64,000 nucleotides of DNA from Sphingobacterium spiritivorum (GTDB lineage Bacteria > Bacteroidota > Bacteroidia > Sphingobacteriales > Sphingobacteriaceae). Below the pieces are notes generated by a model that was not told where the DNA came from, ran no database searches, and saw nothing but the letters and a program-made list of their open reading frames with translations. Each line of letters starts with the position of its first letter. Within the stretch, counting starts at the first letter, position 1. Shown here piece by piece: positions 59,695 through 64,000 of this stretch. The stretch spans positions 4,464,001 through 4,528,000 of the forward strand of contig NZ_CP068083.1 of NCBI RefSeq assembly GCF_016725325.1, read 5' to 3'. Position numbers and translations under genes: made by a program.

Positions 59695-60070
59695 TTACAA
59701 TTGAACTAGATAAAACCGGAAGATTTCTTTCATGCCAATTTTTAGGATTTACAGAAACAGCATCCATTTCATTGTTCTCAGGAGTCCAATATCTATTGGT
59801 GCTACAAGCTCTTTCCAGATCATCCATATCATCCTCACCAACGCTCAGTGAAAATTTAGAGGATAACAAACCTCTGATTTGTGCCAGTGTCTGATTAACT
59901 TTTTCGTTTATGATATAGTCGCTAAGTGTTTTATCATGTTTCTGAAAATTGCTGTCTTCTGCAAAATGACTTTTTATTTTATCGAGGGAAAAGACAATCT
60001 GATCGAGATCGACGATTATTTTCACCGCTTCTTCTTCACTCAGTTTTATTTTATTATTGCTTTTACTCAT
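59660..60070 (-). CDS. upstream frame of the DUF4303 gene, or separate unknown gene
   Basis: This 136-residue soluble protein opens with SKSNNKIKLSEEEAVKIIVDLDQIVFSLDKIKSHF and has a middle segment MDDLERACSTNRYWTPENNEMDAVSV. It ends at a stop just after a T9 run, while the DUF4303 frame begins before that run. The last in-frame residues, SSIVNEFVFF, look like a helix continuing into the next frame. Either two overlapping genes are coupled or one gene has suffered a frameshift. Confidence 0.55.
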   Translation of the reverse strand: MSKSNNKIKLSEEEAVKIIVDLDQIVFSLDKIKSHFAEDSNFQKHDKTLSDYIINEKVNQTLAQIRGLLSSKFSLSVGEDDMDDLERACSTNRYWTPENNEMDAVSVNPKNWHERNLPVLSSSIVNEFVFFSSAFQ

Positions 60071-60251
60071 GTTTTTCTACTTTCCAAGATTCTAAATAAT
60101 ACTTCTCTGTAAATTTATGTCTTAAAGATAACAAGAGATACCAGATGAAAATATCCCTGATAATGGTAGTTTTTTGATCAAATGGACATTGAATATATAA
60201 GCGGACGCCTATGGAAGAGTATGTTGAGCCTTTGCGCTGATAAGAAATCAA
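60063..60251 (-). pseudogene. short frame, possible 3' remnant of a truncated gene
   Basis: A 62-codon frame ends EKYYLESWKVEKHE and its stop overlaps the start of the next gene by 8 bp, as in a real operon. The N-terminal part (SIGVRLYIQCPFDQKTTIIRD) begins over the GC-rich element at 60199-60208 and has no convincing start or signal. It looks like the surviving end of a displaced gene. Confidence 0.35.
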
Positions 60252-60319
60252 AGGTTATAGTTCTTTGTAAGATATACAATGGTTTATTGAATTGCTGAAC
60301 AGGTACAAGCGGACGCTTG
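60199..60319. repeat. recurrent GC-rich element AAGCGGACGC
   Basis: AAGCGGACGC occurs at 60199-60208 and 60307-60316; the second copy is part of the 14-bp hairpin CAAGCG-GA-CGCTTG (60306-60319). Both stand out in AT-rich surroundings next to remnants. The rest of the gap to 60457 contains no supported gene. Confidence 0.45.
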
Positions 60320-60457
60320 CTTATTAGCATTAGAATGAGCCAGACAAATAATAATGCCTAGCCCAATTATTTTATTATCTTCTAAGGAGAGATCTTGATT
60401 CCTCAGAGGTTAAAACAAAATGCCTGCGCCAAAGGGAATCGAAGAATCTGTTAACTC

Positions 60458-61741
60458 TTAATCTTTTAATTTCCCTACTACTACTTTTATAAGGTCTTCT
60501 TTTCTAAAGTATTGCTTAGCAATTTCAAGTACACGTTCAGATGTCATAGTCTTAACTACTTCCGCATAACGATCATAATAGTCAAGTGTCATTCCTGAGA
60601 AATATACATTTTTAAACTTATCTGCATGAGAAAATATACTTTCCAGACTACCCAGCATAGAACCGAGCATATAATTTCTAACGACTGCTAATTCCTCTTC
60701 TTCAGCTTGCTTTGTACACAAGATATCTAATTCCTTATCAATCTCTGCTAAGGTTTGACTGGTAACGTCCGCCCCTACTTCCGAAGCAATTGTAAAAAAT
60801 CCGGAAAACTTAAGACTCGCTACTGCTGAACCAATGCTATAGGTATAACCTTTCTCTTCACGGATATTACGCATCAGTCTGGATCCGAAAAAACCACCAA
60901 ATAATGTATTGACCACTTGTACAGCCGGAAAGTCGGGATGCGTACGATTGATCATCGGATATCCCAGGCGTATCGCTGATTGTAATGCTTCTTTTTTGTT
61001 TTCTATGATAAGCTGACCGGCAAGCGTATGAAATACAGGTTTTTCCTGCGCAACAATAGACGTATCAGAATACCATTCCTGTCCAAAAAGCTGACTAACA
61101 CGATCTATCAATGATTCACTGACATTACCTGCGATAAACAAGGTGCAGTTATGAGGCAGAACCTGCTGATAATACAGATGCAGTAAATCCGCTCTGGTAA
61201 TCGCATCATAAGCCTGTGCAGTAGGTACATTTCCGTATCGGTTATTTCCAAATACAGCAGTATAAAATAATCTCCTTGCTACAAAATCATTCTTTTGAAG
61301 GGAGATGCTTAATGTTTGTTTGTTATTCTGTATATACGTATCCAGCTCATGTTGTGGAATTGTAGCTGTAGTCAGAATCTCTTTAATAAGTGGCAACAGT
61401 TTATCCACATGCTTATTCAGGACATATAAGGTCAGACTGGTCTGATCATAACTGTACTCCGGAATAAGATAAGCACCATAAAAATCTACCTGCTCTGCAA
61501 TCTGAGCACTGGAAAGATTGGCTGTCCCCTCCTTTAGCATTGCACTCAGCGTAGTATTCAATAATGGATTCTCGGACTCGTCATAGATATTATTGAAAAT
61601 CCATTCCAGACGTACTAATTCCTGGTCCGGATTATGAAACATAAATGTTTTAAGTCCATTATCAAATGTAAGTGACTCAGGATGGACAAGATCAATACCG
61701 GCAATAGTGTTGAATGAAGGAGCAAAAGATCTGTTAAGCAT
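60458..61741 (-). CDS. M16 family peptidase-like subunit (inactive type)
   Basis: The 427-residue cytosolic protein is an M16 (pitrilysin/processing peptidase) fold without the zinc motif HxxEH. Its first half has WIFNNIYDESENPLLNTTLSAMLKEGTANLSSAQIAEQVDFYGAYL and its second half the substrate-side hallmark VVNTLFGGFFGSRLMRNIREEKGYTYSIGS. Such partners pair with an active M16 subunit to form a clam-shell heterodimer, as in mitochondrial processing peptidase and PqqL-like pairs. Its start overlaps the end of the active subunit gene by 8 bp, supporting co-translation and stoichiometric assembly. Confidence 0.9.
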   Translation of the reverse strand: MLNRSFAPSFNTIAGIDLVHPESLTFDNGLKTFMFHNPDQELVRLEWIFNNIYDESENPLLNTTLSAMLKEGTANLSSAQIAEQVDFYGAYLIPEYSYDQTSLTLYVLNKHVDKLLPLIKEILTTATIPQHELDTYIQNNKQTLSISLQKNDFVARRLFYTAVFGNNRYGNVPTAQAYDAITRADLLHLYYQQVLPHNCTLFIAGNVSESLIDRVSQLFGQEWYSDTSIVAQEKPVFHTLAGQLIIENKKEALQSAIRLGYPMINRTHPDFPAVQVVNTLFGGFFGSRLMRNIREEKGYTYSIGSAVASLKFSGFFTIASEVGADVTSQTLAEIDKELDILCTKQAEEEELAVVRNYMLGSMLGSLESIFSHADKFKNVYFSGMTLDYYDRYAEVVKTMTSERVLEIAKQYFRKEDLIKVVVGKLKD

Positions 61742-62987
61742 GAATAGGTTCCGGTTTAGCGTGATAAATTAGTGTGGAGGAGTTTTCTTTTCGGAAAATC
61801 TGATTTGCCTGTTTACGAACTTCATCTGCAGTTACAGTCAGATATTTCTCAATTTCGACATTGTAAAGATCTCCATCACCAAGTAATTCGTAATAAGCCA
61901 GATTCATAGCTTTATCCAGAATAGAGAGTTCAGCAAATACTAAAGTCGATTCGATCTTATTCTTCACTTTTTCCAGTTCACCTGAACTTACTTCCGCATT
62001 TTGCAAAACTGTAAGTTGCTCCCAGAGTGCAGCCTCAGCTTTCGATGTAGTAATACCTTCACTGGGTTTGCCCTCAATAACAAATAGATTGTCGTCGATG
62101 CTTCCGGTGACATAGGCATTGATTTCACTGAATATCTTTTTCTCTTTAACCAGCTTACGAAACAGTCTTGAGGAAGATCCTCTGGATAATATATCTGATA
62201 TCAGATCCATAGCCTGGTATTCAGGAGATAATCTGCTGGGACCATGAAAAACCATATGTATAGCATCAACAGGAACATCGGCATCTACTTCCAGTCTGCG
62301 GGCTTCAGTCTGTACAGGTTCAGATGGCAGATTTCGGGTATACTTTACTCCGGAAGGAATATCCCCAAACCATTTATCCGTCAGCTGCTTTACCTGCTCT
62401 AAGGTTACATCTCCCGATACCACCATAATAGCATTTTGCGGATTATAGTGTTTTGCAAAAAATGCCTTCACATCTTCCATTCGAGCTTCTTCAATATGCG
62501 AAATCTCTTTCCCTATAGTTGCCCATTTATAAGGATGTACCTGATAAGCAAGCGGTCTCAGTTTTAGCCAGGCATCACCGTAAGGTTGATTAAGGTAACG
62601 CTGTTTAAACTCCTCAACAACAACCTGTTTCTGAACGTCAAGACTTTGTTCTGAAAAGGCAAGACTAAGCATCCGGTCAGATTCCAGCCAAAATGCTGTC
62701 TCTATATTTGCTGCAGGCAGAGTAATATAATAATTTGTAATATCATTGGAGGTAAAGGCATTATTTTCACCCCCTACTCTTTGCAAAGGCATATCGTAAT
62801 TTGGAATATTCACCGACCCGCCAAACATCAGATGTTCAAAGAGATGGGCAAATCCTGTCTGATCCGGAGATTCGTCACGTGCCCCGACATCGTATAAAAT
62901 ATTGACACAGGCCATTGCTGTGGTATGGTCTTCGTGTACTAATACACGAAGTCCGTTATCAAGTACAAATTTTTGAAATTTGATCAT
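61734..62987 (-). CDS. M16 family zinc peptidase, active subunit
   Basis: The 417-residue protein has the inverted zinc motif HxxEH in FAHLFEHLMFGGS, the downstream Glu region ETAFWLESDRMLSLAFSEQSLDVQKQVVVEEFKQRY, and the family end-half motif DILSRGSSSRLFRKLVKEKKIFSEINAYVTG. It cleaves small peptides or transit-type peptides; the partner is the downstream M16 protein lacking HxxEH. The gene follows hemF by 19 bp on the same strand; whether hemF is in the same transcript is unclear. Confidence 0.93.
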   Translation of the reverse strand: MIKFQKFVLDNGLRVLVHEDHTTAMACVNILYDVGARDESPDQTGFAHLFEHLMFGGSVNIPNYDMPLQRVGGENNAFTSNDITNYYITLPAANIETAFWLESDRMLSLAFSEQSLDVQKQVVVEEFKQRYLNQPYGDAWLKLRPLAYQVHPYKWATIGKEISHIEEARMEDVKAFFAKHYNPQNAIMVVSGDVTLEQVKQLTDKWFGDIPSGVKYTRNLPSEPVQTEARRLEVDADVPVDAIHMVFHGPSRLSPEYQAMDLISDILSRGSSSRLFRKLVKEKKIFSEINAYVTGSIDDNLFVIEGKPSEGITTSKAEAALWEQLTVLQNAEVSSGELEKVKNKIESTLVFAELSILDKAMNLAYYELLGDGDLYNVEIEKYLTVTADEVRKQANQIFRKENSSTLIYHAKPEPIHA

Positions 62988-63006
62988 AAGTTTTTAATAA
63001 TGAATA

Positions 63007-63903
63007 TTAAACCCAGTCAATACCTTTTTTAAGTAAAGAAAGTGTTTCCTCTTCTTTTGATCCGGGCTGTGCTTTAAAATCATAAGCCCAGTTAGCCTGT
63101 GCAGGAAGACTCATCAGAATAGATTCGATACGACCGTTAGTTTCTAACCCGAATTTCGTACCGGCGTCATACACCAGATTGAATTCAACATACCGGCCTC
63201 TCCTGAGCATCTGCCAGTTTTTTTGTTCTTCTGAATAGCTTTGATGACGATGTCTGTTTGCTAATTCAGCATACACACCTGCAAAAGTACGTCCCAGATC
63301 ACAGGAGAAATCAAAGATCTGTCCGTATGACATATTTGTTTTTTCAGGAGTAAGGCGGTCATAGAATACACCACCAATTCCCCTGGTTTCTTCCCGGTGG
63401 CGAATAAAGAAATAATTATCAGCCCATGTTTTAAATTCAGAATAAAAATCAGGATTGTGCTTATCACATACAGTTTTCAATGTCTGATGAAAATGTTGCG
63501 CATCTTCCTTATATACATAGTGAGGCGTCAGGTCTATACCTCCGCCAAACCATCTGGTTTGCTCATTCAGCTCGAAATACCTGATATTCATATGAATAAT
63601 AGGCACTAACGGATGATTAGGATGAAGTACAATGGATACTCCTGTTGCAAAAAACTGATCATCCTCAACTCCAAAAGCCTTTTTTATAGGTTCCGGGAGT
63701 GTCCCGTGAACTGCAGAAAAGTTAACACCACCTTTTTCTATCAAATTGCCGCCTTGTATAATACGGGTGCGGCCCCCGCCTCCGCCATCACGTTCCCACA
63801 GTTCTTCCTGAAATTTAGCACTACCATCCAATACTTCTAAAGCATCGGTAATTTCCTGCTGAATAGACTTATATGTTTCGGCTATCTGTTCTTTCGTTAT
63901 CAT
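63007..63903 (-). CDS. hemF: oxygen-dependent coproporphyrinogen III oxidase
   Basis: The 298-residue enzyme converts coproporphyrinogen III to protoporphyrinogen IX in haem synthesis using O2. Family landmarks are WERDGGGGGRTRIIQGGNLIEKGGVNFSAVHG, IIHMNIRYFELNEQTRWFGGGIDLTPHY, FIRHREETRGIGGVFYDRL and RRGRYVEFNLVYDAGTKFGLETNGRIESILMSLP. Length equals known HemF proteins. It lies upstream of the M16 pair and 8 bp after the end of gpsA, so these genes may form a longer unit reaching past the window edge. Confidence 0.96.
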   Translation of the reverse strand: MITKEQIAETYKSIQQEITDALEVLDGSAKFQEELWERDGGGGGRTRIIQGGNLIEKGGVNFSAVHGTLPEPIKKAFGVEDDQFFATGVSIVLHPNHPLVPIIHMNIRYFELNEQTRWFGGGIDLTPHYVYKEDAQHFHQTLKTVCDKHNPDFYSEFKTWADNYFFIRHREETRGIGGVFYDRLTPEKTNMSYGQIFDFSCDLGRTFAGVYAELANRHRHQSYSEEQKNWQMLRRGRYVEFNLVYDAGTKFGLETNGRIESILMSLPAQANWAYDFKAQPGSKEEETLSLLKKGIDWV

Positions 63904-63911
63904 GTAAAAAA

Positions 63912-64000
63912 TTAGGTTAGAGAATCTGCAAGGGTTTTGATTGTTGGTAATGCCGGACTTTGCTGATACAGGATTTTGTATACAGCATCACATATAGGCA
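63912..64000 (-). CDS. gpsA: glycerol-3-phosphate dehydrogenase, C-terminal end (partial)
   Basis: The minus strand at the right edge reads PICDAVYKILYQQSPALPT then IKTLADSLT and stop. MPICDAVY..LY is the conserved C-terminal helix of NAD(P)H-dependent glycerol-3-phosphate dehydrogenase (GpsA), which makes glycerol-3-phosphate for phospholipids. The rest of the gene lies beyond the window; hemF starts 9 bp after its stop. Confidence 0.7.
   Translation of the reverse strand, partial: PICDAVYKILYQQSPALPTIKTLADSLT

Noticed and set aside
1..64000. CRISPR arrays, tRNA or rRNA genes, prophage or transposase genes
   Set aside because: No regularly spaced repeats, no TPsiC-like or rRNA segments and no transposase, integrase or capsid-like frames were recognised by reading the window.

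Overview
The window looks like a chromosomal segment of a Bacteroidota bacterium, most likely Sphingobacteriaceae (Sphingobacterium-like). The DNA is AT-rich. Several genes are preceded by TAnnTTTG-type -7 promoter elements. The protein families are also typical: TonB-dependent barrels, fimbrillins, LytTR two-component pairs, DUF5689, DUF6268, DUF6660 and M60 peptidase. No rRNA, tRNA, CRISPR array, transposase or phage gene was recognised.

Layout. 0-4 kb: a GH92 alpha-mannosidase and a divergent six-hairpin glycosidase lipoprotein. 4-8.4 kb: a DUF4180 gene, a LytTR/LytS two-component pair, and a divergent DUF6268 barrel with a small partner. The shared promoter region holds two pairs of TTATACNAAW repeats, each pair spaced exactly 21 bp. 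8.4-15.1 kb: two lipoproteins, then a metal-homeostasis cluster (Zn/Cd P-type ATPase, Fur-family regulator, membrane methyltransferase, DUF6660 protein) carrying two TGCAATA-C-TATTGCA palindromes, then a retropepsin-like/PDZ protein. 15.2-17.8 kb: an AT-rich accessory island with orphan small genes, a decayed gene end, and a 653-bp tandem duplication of a 155-aa immunity-like gene. 18-20.8 kb: arginase and ornithine aminotransferase with a divergent Lrp-type regulator. 20.8-25.1 kb: a second LytTR/LytS pair and a divergent TonB-type barrel, again with a 21-bp phased repeat. 25-31.3 kb: phosphoesterase, methyltransferase, a coupled pair of COG3541 nucleotidyltransferases, a hydrolase, a surface protein and a gene remnant.

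31.4-40.9 kb is the most striking locus: one six-gene operon for secreted/surface proteins. It encodes a fimbrillin fused to a DNA/RNA non-specific endonuclease, a second fimbrillin with an extra C-terminal domain, a TonB-dependent receptor without SusD, a DUF5689 lipoprotein carrying the same C-terminal domain, an endonuclease/exonuclease/phosphatase-family enzyme and a C11 (clostripain-like) peptidase. I read it as a candidate extracellular nucleic-acid capture, degradation and uptake system.

41-52.7 kb: two runs of unknown lipoprotein and membrane genes, separated by an FMN reductase, an M60 peptidase with a ricin-type lectin domain, and a catB-type acetyltransferase. 52.8-54.4 kb: a second metal locus (small exported protein plus CDF transporter). 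Its small protein shares the C-terminal tail IWQPPQS with the DUF6660 protein at 13.5 kb and has its own 7-1-7 palindrome. 55-60.3 kb: a giant YwqK-repeat protein and a cluster of immunity-like genes with a probable frameshift and small remnants. 60.4-64 kb: a paired M16 peptidase operon, hemF, and the 3' end of gpsA entering from the right edge.
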